A stretch of 47,598 bases of DNA. Origin: an uncultured Nostoc sp. Its GTDB lineage: Bacteria > Cyanobacteriota > Cyanobacteriia > Cyanobacteriales > Nostocaceae. Made by a program: the position numbers and the translations under genes. The stretch covers positions 1-47,598 of the forward strand of contig NZ_CALMFY010000076.1 of NCBI RefSeq assembly GCF_937863485.1. The letters are read 5' to 3'. Positions 27,541 through 36,294 of the stretch are shown in pieces; positions within the stretch are counted from its first letter, which is position 1, and every line of letters begins with the position of its first letter. The notes beneath the pieces are model-generated. The model was given only the letters and a program-made list of their open reading frames with translations, had not been told where the DNA came from and ran no database searches.

Positions 27541-27919
27541 AGATGTTTATTATGAAGGTGGGCCCCATATTGGGGATTTGATTATCAACCTGCTGATTGG
27601 GCTAACTGTCGTTGGCATACCATTAACAGTTGGGGCAATTGTCAGGGCATTGTGGCTGCGTTTCCGCATCACCGATCGCCGAATTACCGTGACGGGAGGT
27701 TGGCAGGGGCGCGATCGCACTGACATAATTTACTCAGAAATTATCAAAGTCGTCACAATCCCCCGTGGCATTGGCTTATGGGGAGATATGGTGCTAACCC
27801 TAAGAAATGGGAGTCGTCTTGAATTGCGTGCAATTCCCAAATTTCGGGAAGTCTATGACTATATCAACGAAAGAATAGCTGCGAAAAATCCCGAATATAG
27901 TAGCACTGCCAATAAGTGA
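27527..27919 (+). CDS. PH-domain membrane protein
   Basis: The 130-residue protein has one long hydrophobic stretch or two short helices near residues 17-42 (IINLLIGLTVVGIPLTVGAI). A bacterial PH-like domain follows: RFRITDRRITVTGGW, then IIYSEIIKVVTIPRGIGLWG and DMVLTLRNGSRLEL. Its start codon lies inside rnpA (14-base overlap), so translation is probably coupled. Placement between rnpA and yidC suggests a membrane-biogenesis role, but no activity is known. Confidence 0.82.
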   Translation: MGIREDVYYEGGPHIGDLIINLLIGLTVVGIPLTVGAIVRALWLRFRITDRRITVTGGWQGRDRTDIIYSEIIKVVTIPRGIGLWGDMVLTLRNGSRLELRAIPKFREVYDYINERIAAKNPEYSSTANK

Positions 27920-28153
27920 TGGGATTAGGGGAAGCAGGGGAGACAGTGGGTTGCGCGGGTTCCTTGGGTTGTAGCAACTGCCGGGAAGCAGAAAAAAATG
28001 AGAGAGAAGAACCATACACCATGCCCCATGCTCCATGCCCCGTGCCTCATTTAAATGTGCGGCTATCCGTAGTCAAGGATAGTCGCCGATAAATGATCAT
28101 TTAGATAAATTAGATTTAGTCAGTTTACAGTACCTCAGGTTGAATTCAGAATA
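27920..28153. other. gap between the PH-domain gene and yidC
   Basis: 234 bases with no gene. It has purine-rich low-complexity sequence (gggaagcaggggagacagtg), then a short AT-rich stretch that may carry a yidC promoter. Confidence 0.4.
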
Positions 28154-29305
28154 ATGGATTTTGGTATCGGCTTTCTCTCGAACAACGTGATGCTGCCAAT
28201 CATAGATTTTTTCTATGGTATTGTGCCTAGCTACGGATTAGCGATCGTTGCTTTGACATTGATAGTCCGCTTCGCGCTCTATCCCCTGAGTGCTGGCTCA
28301 ATTCGCAACATGCGGAAGATGCGGATTGTACAACCTCTGATGCAGAAGCGGATGGCAGCAATCAAAGAGCGCTATAAGGATGAACCGCAAAAGCAGCAAG
28401 AGGAAATGGTCAATGTCCAAAAAGAATTTGGCAACCCCTTGGCAGGCTGTTTTCCATTACTAGTGCAAATGCCGGTCTTATTAGCGCTGTTTGCCACTTT
28501 GCGGGGTTCGCCTTTTTCAAGTGCGAACTACAGCGTTAACTTGCAAATATTTCCCGCAGAACAAATCGAACAAATTCAACCACAAGCCTTTGCCACTGCT
28601 GCTCAAAATATTTATGTTGCAGATGGGGAACACGTTAAAGTAGCTGCAATCCTTCCCAGTGGTAATAAACTAACGGTGGGAGAACAAACTAAGATCCAAT
28701 ATCAGACTATTCAGGGCAAACCATTTCAGGTACTTTTAGCAGAACACCCAGAAAATAAGCTGATTCCTGATTGGAAAGTCACCAAAGGTGAAGATCGGAT
28801 AAAAATTGATACCCAGGGCAATGTAGAAGCCTTGCAGCCTGGAGAGGTCACCATTCAAGGAACAATTCCTGGACTAGCAGCAGAAAAAGGCTTTTTATTC
28901 ATTGATGCTTTAGGCAGGGTTGGTGCAACTGATCCAGATGGCACAATCCACTGGGATATTGTCGGCATGATCGTCTTCTTTGGAATCAGCCTTTATGTTA
29001 GCCAAATGCTTTCTGGGCAAAATTCCAGCGGTGGCAATCCGCAGCAGGATACAGTTAACAAAATCACCCCAGTCATCTTTTCTGGGATGTTTTTGTTCTT
29101 TCCCCTACCAGCCGGGGTGCTGATGTATATGGTGATTGGTAATATTTTCCAAACTGCACAAACTTATCTTCTTTCCCGCGAACCTCTATCAGAAGAACTG
29201 CAAAAAATCGTAGAAACTCAGGAGAAGGAAGCAGCAGTCACCGAACAAAAGGCATTGCCATTTGAACCGAAAAGTTCTAAGAAAAAGGCGACAGGCGGAT
29301 CATGA
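28154..29305 (+). CDS. yidC: membrane protein insertase YidC/Oxa1/Alb3
   Basis: The 383-residue protein inserts membrane proteins, in cyanobacteria into both plasma and thylakoid membranes. The first helix ([20 protein letters not shown]) and the conserved cytoplasmic loop ([20 protein letters not shown]) are typical. They are followed by [20 protein letters not shown] and, near the C-terminus, [20 protein letters not shown]. Between about residues 130 and 270 lies a hydrophilic insert with an Ig-like [11 protein letters not shown] segment, found in cyanobacterial YidC. The basic C-terminal tail ([10 protein letters not shown]) could touch the ribosome. It overlaps the next gene by four bases. 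Confidence 0.95.
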   Translation: MDFGIGFLSNNVMLPIIDFFYGIVPSYGLAIVALTLIVRFALYPLSAGSIRNMRKMRIVQPLMQKRMAAIKERYKDEPQKQQEEMVNVQKEFGNPLAGCFPLLVQMPVLLALFATLRGSPFSSANYSVNLQIFPAEQIEQIQPQAFATAAQNIYVADGEHVKVAAILPSGNKLTVGEQTKIQYQTIQGKPFQVLLAEHPENKLIPDWKVTKGEDRIKIDTQGNVEALQPGEVTIQGTIPGLAAEKGFLFIDALGRVGATDPDGTIHWDIVGMIVFFGISLYVSQMLSGQNSSGGNPQQDTVNKITPVIFSGMFLFFPLPAGVLMYMVIGNIFQTAQTYLLSREPLSEELQKIVETQEKEAAVTEQKALPFEPKSSKKKATGGS

Positions 29306-29829
29306 GCAACATTCCGATGCAGCGAGGTCAGCAGTGGTTAAAAACCCTGCTGGAACTCACTGGAATACCTGCACAGATTCAGGGTCATTTAGAAACTACC
29401 CAATCTCAAGAGGGTGATTCCCCAGAACCAGATAATTACTGGTTGACAATTGATCAAACTAATTTGACGACAGAACAAATCCAGGTATTAATTGGTGCCG
29501 ATGGTTCTGTACTAGATGCGATTCAGTATCTAGCAAATTCGGTTCTTAACTTAAGCCAACCCCAAGAGGAACAAGCCTCTTACACCATTGAGTTGAATGG
29601 CTACCGGGTCAAAAGAGAAGCGGAAATTCGCGCATTAGCAGAAGCAGCAGCCGATGAAGTGCGCTTTTCTGGTAGAGAAGTGGAAATTAAATCCCTTAGT
29701 TCTGCTGAAAGGCGTCAAATCCATACCTTCTTGAAGGAATTTGGAGATTTGGAAACCTTCAGTCGCGGTAAAGAGCCGCATCGTCATCTGGTTGTCCGTC
29801 CAGCTTCGTTGGAAGAAGTTAGGGGTTAG
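29302..29829 (+). CDS. KhpB/Jag-type RNA-binding protein
   Basis: The 175-residue protein has a KH-like domain (about residues 45-105, with [20 protein letters not shown] as the nucleic-acid contact loop). An R3H domain (about 106-172) follows with [20 protein letters not shown] and [12 protein letters not shown]. The N-terminal Jag domain of Firmicutes is not clearly present. It is translationally coupled to yidC by an ATGA overlap, the standard place for this gene. In other bacteria KhpB binds many small RNAs and mRNAs. Confidence 0.9.
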   Translation: MSNIPMQRGQQWLKTLLELTGIPAQIQGHLETTQSQEGDSPEPDNYWLTIDQTNLTTEQIQVLIGADGSVLDAIQYLANSVLNLSQPQEEQASYTIELNGYRVKREAEIRALAEAAADEVRFSGREVEIKSLSSAERRQIHTFLKEFGDLETFSRGKEPHRHLVVRPASLEEVRG

Positions 29830-29835
29830 GAGTTT

Positions 29836-29906
29836 TGTTCAATTTTGGATTTTAGATTTTAGATTTTTTATTCAATCCAAAATCCAAAATTCAAAATCTA
29901 AAATTG
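29836..29906. repeat. imperfect inverted repeat of the attttagattttggat type
   Basis: ttttggattttagattttag is answered by aatccaaaattcaaaatcta. A related copy lies at 26757-26875. It could form a long A+T hairpin after the yidC-khpB operon and may end transcription. Confidence 0.55.
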
Positions 29907-30047
29907 GCAGAGTTAAGAGTTAATTGAAAGCTCATAACTATATAATTTCAAAATTTCTCTTGTTCCTAAAAGCTAAAATAAAGATGTAGCATCAGTATAA
30001 TTGCTGATAATCACCATTAATTTTCGTGAGGATGTCTCACAAATCCT

Positions 30048-30575
30048 ATGGACGCAATTTATATTCCGCAGCTAACTAGAGCATCGGAGCGGACAGAGGA
30101 AGTTCAGGTTGAGGAATTTCTGCCTGGTTTGGAAACGTTGACACCAGTTCGTGGTCATGTGCGCGTGCAGCATCATGGCAATTACCTGGAAGTGTCCGGT
30201 CAGGCAGAAACAATTATTACTTGTACCTGCAACCGCTGTTTGCAGCAATACAATCGACGTTTAGGGCTTGATACGAAAGAAATCATCTGGTTAGACGAAA
30301 CCGCAAATCAGCCAAATGACTTGCCCTTAGAGCGGGAAGTGATTATGGAAGATTTGCTGGAAACCCTACCGCCCGATGGTTATTTTTATCCCAACGAATG
30401 GCTGTATGAGCAGATGTGCTTGGCAATACCGCAGCGCCAGTTATGCGATCGCAATTGTCCAGGTATTCCTGTAAGTAGTACTGTTGATAGTTCTGATAGT
30501 TCTGATAGTTCTGAAACTCCAGTTGATAACCGTTGGGCTTCTCTGGAAGCACTAAAAAAGCAACTTCCAGGGTAG
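30048..30575 (+). CDS. YceD/DUF177 family protein
   Basis: The 175-residue protein belongs to the YceD family, associated with 23S rRNA or L32 accumulation in other organisms and plants. It carries CTCNRCLQQY (around residues 60-70) and a second cysteine pair in LCDRNCPGI (near 136), probably a zinc site. The core VSGQAETIITCTCNRCLQQY and the C-terminal WASLEALKKQL are family-like. A short serine-aspartate run (SSDSSDSSE near 152-160) comes from a nine-base tandem repeat, gatagttct. It stands 218 bases after the yidC operon. Confidence 0.82.
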   Translation: MDAIYIPQLTRASERTEEVQVEEFLPGLETLTPVRGHVRVQHHGNYLEVSGQAETIITCTCNRCLQQYNRRLGLDTKEIIWLDETANQPNDLPLEREVIMEDLLETLPPDGYFYPNEWLYEQMCLAIPQRQLCDRNCPGIPVSSTVDSSDSSDSSETPVDNRWASLEALKKQLPG

Positions 30576-30620
30576 TAATTTGGTAATTCCGTCAAACTTA
30601 AGTCTGCGCCTACACGAACT

Positions 30621-30640
30621 AAGCCTGTCTACACAGGCTT
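30621..30640 (+). terminator. terminator after the YceD-like gene
   Basis: The perfect 8-base arms aagcctgt and acaggctt flank a ctac loop, followed by attgttttatattttatt. Confidence 0.7.
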
Positions 30641-30666
30641 ATTGTTTTATATTTTATTAAATACTT

Positions 30667-30769
30667 ATACCAATTCAATTAATGATTGCAACACATCCTT
30701 GGGTGAAGACGCGATGAATCGCGTCTCTACAAATGGTCTATTTGTCGCATTCTTTTTTTAAATTGGTAT
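30667..30769. mobile_element. MITE-like palindromic element A
   Basis: About 100 bases bounded by ataccaatt (30667-30675) and its exact complement aattggtat (30761-30769). In the centre lies the hairpin agacgcgat...atcgcgtct (30707-30726). No coding capacity. This is consistent with a small non-autonomous element. Confidence 0.55.
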
Positions 30770-30869
30770 TATATAGCAATCCTATTTGATTTGTGAGAAT
30801 TGCAACCCGCAGATCCCCGACTTCGTAAAAGTTGTCAGGGATCTTGTTTCTGCGCGTTTGATTCAAGAT

Positions 30870-30989
30870 TGCTATAGCAATACCGTTCAGTTAAGCCCAA
30901 AATCCTTGGTAGAGACGCGAAATTTCGCGTCTCTACAAGTCAAAAATAAGTACTAAAAATCCTTAACTGAACCGTATTGATTGCTATAG
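30870..30989. mobile_element. MITE-like palindromic element B
   Basis: The inverted ends caataccgttcagttaag (30878-30895) and cttaactgaaccgtattg (30962-30979) match at 17 of 18 positions. Outside them lie gctatagcaa and ttgctatag. Inside is a 28-base perfect palindrome at 30909-30936 (gtagagacgcgaaa and its complement). No coding capacity. Confidence 0.65.
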
Positions 30990-31190
30990 TACGAGCCAAT
31001 AGTAATTAAATAGTTTTTAGATTGTTAAAAGGATGCTGACTGAGTTCTGTTGTAGGGAAAGTTTTTCTTAGGGTACATTTTGGTTGGGTTACGACTCATA
31101 CGCTTATTCTTTCTGTTAACCTGCTATTCAAACTACGATTCTTGATTTCCGGTAATTTGCTGAGGACGGCGTTTTTAGGCAGAGGTTAGG

Positions 31191-31712
31191 TTGAGTCAGA
31201 GCAATAGTTGGTATCGAAATATAACTGAGCGCTTATTGATTGGAGTTTTGGGTCACACAAATGCTGGTAAGAGCAAGAGTTGGAACACACTGTTTGGAAG
31301 GACTGTCAAGACCGGCACACCCCAACGTCAATTGCTGTTGTCTGATACAGAGTGGGTGAATGTCTTCCTTGTTAGTGGGTCGCCTGAAGAGCGGGAAACT
31401 TATGTCGGCAAGATTATCAACTCCGAAAGTCCACGTATTGTTCTTTGTTCGATGCAGTACAGAAGCAATGTAACACAAACAATTAACTACTTCGCAGAGC
31501 GAGAATATCATTTATTTATTCATTGGCTAAATCCAGGCTTTAGTGATGATGCCAAAAGCGAAGATTATCTCAACCTCATTCCACACTTCCACCAACTCGG
31601 TTATATCCTAAAAATTAAGGACGGCAAGGCAAATCCTACATCGCGTGTAAATGAAATCCGAGATTTTATACATGGGTGGGCTGGCGTAAGAGGTTTATTG
31701 AACGTACCCTAA
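31191..31712 (+). CDS. small P-loop protein of unknown function
   Basis: The 173-residue protein carries a Walker A motif, GVLGHTNAGKSKSWNTLFG (residues about 18-36). After a core strand (PRIVLCSMQYRS, near 82-94) there is no clear G4/NKxD motif, so I cannot call it a GTPase. A Walker B could be in PRIVLCSM or LFIHWLN. Its length suggests a complete small nucleotide-binding domain. A TTG start is used, supported by gaggttagg just upstream; no ATG is available at the right place. It stands alone between the MITE-like elements and the ATPase gene. No family name is recognised. Confidence 0.6.
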   Translation: MSQSNSWYRNITERLLIGVLGHTNAGKSKSWNTLFGRTVKTGTPQRQLLLSDTEWVNVFLVSGSPEERETYVGKIINSESPRIVLCSMQYRSNVTQTINYFAEREYHLFIHWLNPGFSDDAKSEDYLNLIPHFHQLGYILKIKDGKANPTSRVNEIRDFIHGWAGVRGLLNVP

Positions 31713-31901
31713 CCAATTTGCCCACTCTAGACTCAAAAAATTTCCTGAACGCAAAACTAGCGATCGCTCACCTTTAAAAAATATCTCACATAGAGCGATC
31801 GCACTGGCAACCGCTATAAACTGGTTAGATGTTAGTTTTTTAGTTGTTAGAGGTGATACAAACCTGAACAATGAGAGAAGAACTAATAACCACAGCTAGA
31901 T

Positions 31902-33413
31902 ATGAACTTCCGTGACGAGTTTAAACTGCTGCTACGCGCCCGCTACCCCTTGATTTATATTCCCACCTATGAAGAAGAGCGGGTAGAAGCAGCTATCCGG
32001 GAAGAAGCAACCAACCAGGGTAATCGCCCACTGTATACTTGGGATTTTGTCGATGGCTACCAGGGAAACCCCAATGATGTCGGATTTGGGCGACGTAACC
32101 CCCTGCAAGCTTTGGAATTTATCGAAAAATTACCAGCTTCTGCGCCAGCAGTTTTGATTTTACGAGACTATCATCGCTTTTTAGATGATGTAGCGATCGC
32201 CCGCAAACTCCGCAATCTGTCCAGACTCCTGAAGTCGCAACCAAAAAATATTGTCCTACTGTCACCGCGCATCGCCATTCCTGACGATTTAACCGAAGTG
32301 CTGACAGTCGTCGAGTTTCCCTTACCTGCCGCTCCAGAAATTAAAACTGAGGTGGAACGCTTACTGCAAAGTACTAGGAACTCCCTTTCTGGCAAAGTTC
32401 TAGATGACTTGGTGCGCTCTTGTCAAGGACTTTCGATGGAACGGATTCGCCGGGTTTTGGCAAAAGCGATCGCTACCCACGGAGAATTGCAACCAGAAGA
32501 CGTGGATCTGGTTTTGGAAGAAAAGCGCCAAACTATCCGCCAAACCCAAATCCTGGACTTCTACCCCGCCACTGAGCAAATTTCTGATATTGGCGGACTG
32601 GATAACTTGAAAGACTGGCTGATCCGCCGGGGAGGTTCATTTACTGATCGAGCGCGACAGTACGGATTACCGCACCCCCGTGGTTTAATGTTGGTGGGTA
32701 TTCAGGGAACTGGTAAATCGTTAACGGCAAAAGCGATCGCTCATCACTGGCATTTACCCTTGCTACGTCTGGATGTGGGAAGGTTATTTGGTGGTTTGGT
32801 GGGTGAATCAGAATCTCGGACTCGGCAAATGATCCAAGTAGCTGAAGCTTTAGCTCCCTGTATTTTGTGGATTGATGAAATAGATAAAGCCTTTGCTGGA
32901 CTTGGTAGCAAAGGTGATGCAGGAACAGCCAGCCGTGTGTTTGGGACTTTTATCACCTGGCTAGCCGAAAAAACCTCACCCGTTTTTGTTGTCGCCACCG
33001 CCAACGACATCCAAGCTTTACCGCCGGAAATGCTCCGTAAGGGGCGATTTGATGAAATTTTCTTTGTGGGATTGCCCACCCAAGAAGAGAGAAAAGCAAT
33101 TTATGATGTTCATTTATCCCGATTGCGCCCCCATAACTTAAAAAGTTATGACATCGACAGGCTAGCATACGAAACGCCCGATTTTTCTGGGGCAGAGATT
33201 GAGCAAACTTTAATTGAAGCGATGCATATTGGATTTAGCCAAAATCGCGACTTTGCTACTGACGACATTTTAGAAGCAGCCAGTCAGATCATACCCTTGG
33301 CGCGAACTGCCGTAGAGCAAATTCAGCAACTCCAAGAATGGGCTGCTGCTGGGAGAGCGCGTTTAGCATCTAAACACAGTCCTTTGAGCGAACGCCTCCG
33401 GCGCACTACGTGA
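31902..33413 (+). CDS. Ycf46-like AAA ATPase
   Basis: The 503-residue protein is the cyanobacterial/plastid Ycf46-type AAA protein. An N-terminal degenerate half (about 1-220, beginning [20 protein letters not shown]) is followed by a full AAA module: Walker A GIQGTGKS (near 267), Walker [13 protein letters not shown] (near 322), a sensor 1 ATAND and the second-region [13 protein letters not shown]. In Synechocystis a relative has been linked to CO2-use regulation, so such a role is possible here. The start is at a clean ATG. An unusual point: the last residues (about 480-503) include a [16 protein letters not shown] tail of unknown purpose. Confidence 0.88.
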   Translation: MNFRDEFKLLLRARYPLIYIPTYEEERVEAAIREEATNQGNRPLYTWDFVDGYQGNPNDVGFGRRNPLQALEFIEKLPASAPAVLILRDYHRFLDDVAIARKLRNLSRLLKSQPKNIVLLSPRIAIPDDLTEVLTVVEFPLPAAPEIKTEVERLLQSTRNSLSGKVLDDLVRSCQGLSMERIRRVLAKAIATHGELQPEDVDLVLEEKRQTIRQTQILDFYPATEQISDIGGLDNLKDWLIRRGGSFTDRARQYGLPHPRGLMLVGIQGTGKSLTAKAIAHHWHLPLLRLDVGRLFGGLVGESESRTRQMIQVAEALAPCILWIDEIDKAFAGLGSKGDAGTASRVFGTFITWLAEKTSPVFVVATANDIQALPPEMLRKGRFDEIFFVGLPTQEERKAIYDVHLSRLRPHNLKSYDIDRLAYETPDFSGAEIEQTLIEAMHIGFSQNRDFATDDILEAASQIIPLARTAVEQIQQLQEWAAAGRARLASKHSPLSERLRRTT

Positions 33414-33551
33414 ACGCATTCAGCAGTAGCTACAATAATGAGTTAGTCAAAAGATCATAGTCAATAGTTAATGATCAATTATTATGGACTATTGATTCTT
33501 GTATGGATAGGTTACATTACTTCTCTACTCATAACCCTTGAAAGCCAGTTT

Positions 33552-33606
33552 AACGCCACTCCCCTCAATGGAGCAAACCTCCTGCCCACAGAGGTGGCTC
33601 CTCAAC
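33552..33606 (+). repeat. dispersed structured repeat, copy 1
   Basis: aacgccactcccctcaatgg...acagaggtggctcctcaac can fold into a nested hairpin (ggagc/gctcc, acctc/gaggt). It aligns with the reverse complement of 41084-41135, which reads aacgccacttcactcaagtc...agtggctccccaac. It lies 69 bases upstream of the SH3-protein start. A further outer pair aagccag/ctggctt encloses it (33542 and 33624). Confidence 0.6.
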
Positions 33607-33674
33607 GGGGGAAATACGCACATGGCTGGCTTCCCTTGAACGCCACTTGACTCTTAATAATCAGGGTTTTAACT

Positions 33675-34184
33675 ATGTTGTCTAGCGTAACAAAATTTCT
33701 ACTTGGGTTTTTCTTAGCGATCGCTGTGCTAGTAGGTGGCGGTGTTGCAATTGCATTATATTTCGTGAATCGCACCGGCATACCCCCTGCCAAACCCGTT
33801 TTTTCTAATGATAGCCCCTCGGTAAAAGCCCAAGCTCCAAAAGCAACTGAGCCTGGAGGAGGAAAACCCAGCCTTAAACCTGGAAATCAGGCTCAATCGT
33901 CTCCAACCTCAACCTCCACTTCCACAGAATCACCAAAAGCTACCCCATCACCAAAACCATTGCCATCGGGAGCTTACCGAGGGCGTGTTAGTTGGGCTGA
34001 AGGCTTGAGTTTGCGATCGCAACCAAATCAAGAAGCTGAAAAGATTGGTGGGGTTGGTTTTAATCAAAAAATTATTGTTTTGTCAGAAAGCGAGGATAAA
34101 TCCTGGCAAAAAATCCGTTTGGAAGGTAGCGAACAAGAAGGTTGGGTAAAAGCAGGTAATACTGAAAAAGTTGATCAACAATAG
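33675..34184 (+). CDS. SH3-domain protein, membrane-anchored
   Basis: The 169-residue protein has an N-terminal anchor helix (residues about 6-32, FLLGFFLAIAVLVGGGVAIA). A proline/serine/threonine-rich linker (about 36-95) follows, then a bacterial SH3-like domain (about 98-165): GRVSWAEGLSLRSQPNQEAE, IIVLSESEDKSWQKI and EGWVKAGNTEKV. It probably faces the periplasm and binds peptidoglycan or a protein partner. A HIP1 site lies inside the anchor coding sequence. Confidence 0.8.
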   Translation: MLSSVTKFLLGFFLAIAVLVGGGVAIALYFVNRTGIPPAKPVFSNDSPSVKAQAPKATEPGGGKPSLKPGNQAQSSPTSTSTSTESPKATPSPKPLPSGAYRGRVSWAEGLSLRSQPNQEAEKIGGVGFNQKIIVLSESEDKSWQKIRLEGSEQEGWVKAGNTEKVDQQ

Positions 34185-34260
34185 CTCAAAAAATCAGAGC
34201 AAATAGAATAATCACAACATTTATAACAAACAGGAAAACAAGACTAAAAATGAGATGTGT

Positions 34261-36027
34261 TTACTCAATAGCTTCATCTGGAACTAATTGAGATTGCTTT
34301 CCTAGAAAACAGGAAGTATGTATTAATGTATCAATTGGAAGCTCAATTTGAAAAGTAGTCCCTTGCCCCTTGGCAGAAATACAGTTGAGCCTACCACCAT
34401 GTGTTTGAACGACAATCTGATAGCTAATTGATAATCCTAATCCAGTTCCTTGTCCAACTGGTTTAGTTGTGAAAAAGGGATCGTAGATTTTATTTTGTAC
34501 GTCTTCACTAATGCCAGAACCATTGTCGAAAATTTGAATGTTGACCCAACCGACTTGATTAATGGTTGTTCTAATCCGAATTAAAGGTGTAAAACTGGAC
34601 TTTGATTTTAAGCTACTCAGCTTTTCTTCTAACACATCAAGAGCATTTGCAATGATGTTGAAAAATACTTGGTTTAACTGTCCGGGATAGCAATTTATAA
34701 AGGGTAAATTACCATATTCTTTAATTACAATAATTTCTGGGCGATTGTTCGGCGCATAACTAATACGGTTCTGAAGAATGAGCAGTGTCGAATTAAGCCC
34801 TTCGTGGATGTCCACAGCTTTCAATTGTGCCTCGTCTAGACGAGAGAAGTTACGCAGGGATTCCACAATATGCTTAATACGTTCTGCTCCGGCTTGCATT
34901 GAGTTGAGTAGTTTAGGTAAATCTTCTAGCAAGAATAGTAAATCAATAGACTCTAATTTCGCTTGAACCGCAAGCTCTGGTTGCGGATAATGTTGCTGAT
35001 AAGTGTTGATTAATTCTAAGAGTTGCCGCAGATAAATTCCCGTATGAAAAAGGTTTCCATAAATGAAGTTAGCAGGATTGTTAATCTCATGAGCAACTCC
35101 CGCTACTATTTGTCCCAAAGACGACATTTTTTCTGCTTGAAGAAATTGTAATTGAGCTTTCTGAAGTGCCAACATAGCTATCTCTAATTCTTCAGACCGA
35201 GACTCAGCTAAAGCAGCTAGCGCTTCTTGGTTTTGTAAGGCTTGTTTGAGACGTTCTTCGTTTTCTTTAAGATCAGCTGTTTTGACTAGTTGAACACTCA
35301 ATTGTTCGTTGAAAAAAGATGTGATCAGCGTCCATCCTAGAAGGAGTAATGTGAATAAGCCAATAATCGCAGCCATCCAATAGGTTGCAGCGCTATCAAC
35401 TGCTGAAAAATCGACCAATTCCACGACTGAAAAATGGGTAGCCATCATCCCTGTGTAGTGCATTGAGGGAATGGCAGCACCCATAATAATTGCACTGCCA
35501 ATCCTTAAAAAGTTTCCTGTTACTGTACTATTAGCTCTGAGGTTAAACCCCAGCCAGAGAGCAACCAGTGAGATGAGAATGGCGATCGCAATCGAGAGTG
35601 CAACCACACTCAAGTCATAGGACATTTTGGCTGGTAAACGAATCGCAGCCATACCGATGTAGTGCATTGCACTAATCCCTGTGCCCATCAGGATGCTACC
35701 ACTCAACAACCGCAAAATACCAAATTCTGGCTGGCTAACTAAGTACAAGGCTAATCCAGAGGCCAAAATTGCAGGTAGCACCGAAATCAAAACTGTTAAC
35801 CAGTCATAGTTAATCGGAATCGGCAGACTGAACGCCAGCATAGCAATAAAATGCATTGCCCAAATGCCGATTCCCATAGCGATCGCTCCCCCTAGCAGCC
35901 ACCGCCACCTTTGCTGCGATTTAGCGTCTGTGATTCTTATAGCTAGATCAAGTGTGGTGTAAGCCGTAAGTATGGCAATGGCAACGGAGAATAAAGTTAA
36001 ACGAATATCGTAGATACCGTGGAGCAT
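34261..36027 (-). CDS. MHYT-domain sensor histidine kinase
   Basis: The 588-residue kinase has an N-terminal MHYT sensor, seven membrane helices over about 1-240, with the three repeats WAMHFIAM, SAMHYIGM and SMHYTGMM. Such repeats are proposed to bind metal and sense a small gas. A coiled coil (about 250-300) leads to the core with GQIVAGVAHEINNPANFIYG and the ATPase boxes ANALDVLEEK and GQGTGLGLSISYQIVVQTHG. There is no receiver domain, so its partner is elsewhere. Its core closely resembles the kinases at 14126 and 17997. Confidence 0.88.
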   Translation of the reverse strand: MLHGIYDIRLTLFSVAIAILTAYTTLDLAIRITDAKSQQRWRWLLGGAIAMGIGIWAMHFIAMLAFSLPIPINYDWLTVLISVLPAILASGLALYLVSQPEFGILRLLSGSILMGTGISAMHYIGMAAIRLPAKMSYDLSVVALSIAIAILISLVALWLGFNLRANSTVTGNFLRIGSAIIMGAAIPSMHYTGMMATHFSVVELVDFSAVDSAATYWMAAIIGLFTLLLLGWTLITSFFNEQLSVQLVKTADLKENEERLKQALQNQEALAALAESRSEELEIAMLALQKAQLQFLQAEKMSSLGQIVAGVAHEINNPANFIYGNLFHTGIYLRQLLELINTYQQHYPQPELAVQAKLESIDLLFLLEDLPKLLNSMQAGAERIKHIVESLRNFSRLDEAQLKAVDIHEGLNSTLLILQNRISYAPNNRPEIIVIKEYGNLPFINCYPGQLNQVFFNIIANALDVLEEKLSSLKSKSSFTPLIRIRTTINQVGWVNIQIFDNGSGISEDVQNKIYDPFFTTKPVGQGTGLGLSISYQIVVQTHGGRLNCISAKGQGTTFQIELPIDTLIHTSCFLGKQSQLVPDEAIE

Positions 36028-36294
36028 TAGGTTGAATATTATCCGCGATTCAATGGAAGACTAGACCTACTATTTGTCTGCGTTCCTCATGCCCAAAACC
36101 CAAATGGGTATAGCAAAAATTTTGTCAGGCAAATAGAAAACAAGCCTCTAAAGCTTTACGTTGCTTATTATTCCCCCTATAGAAACTTGTGTATCAGATC
36201 AGCGTGGGGAATTCTTTGTAAAGAATCATACTAAAAAAAATATAATACAGATAAAGTAGTATAATCCTCTGTAGCCATAACTTGAAAAAAGCAA

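Noticed and set aside
33534..33650. Possible integron attC site or riboswitch upstream of the SH3-protein gene
   Set aside because: There are no integrase or attC core sites and no known riboswitch core. The second copy at 41084 shows it is a dispersed repeat.
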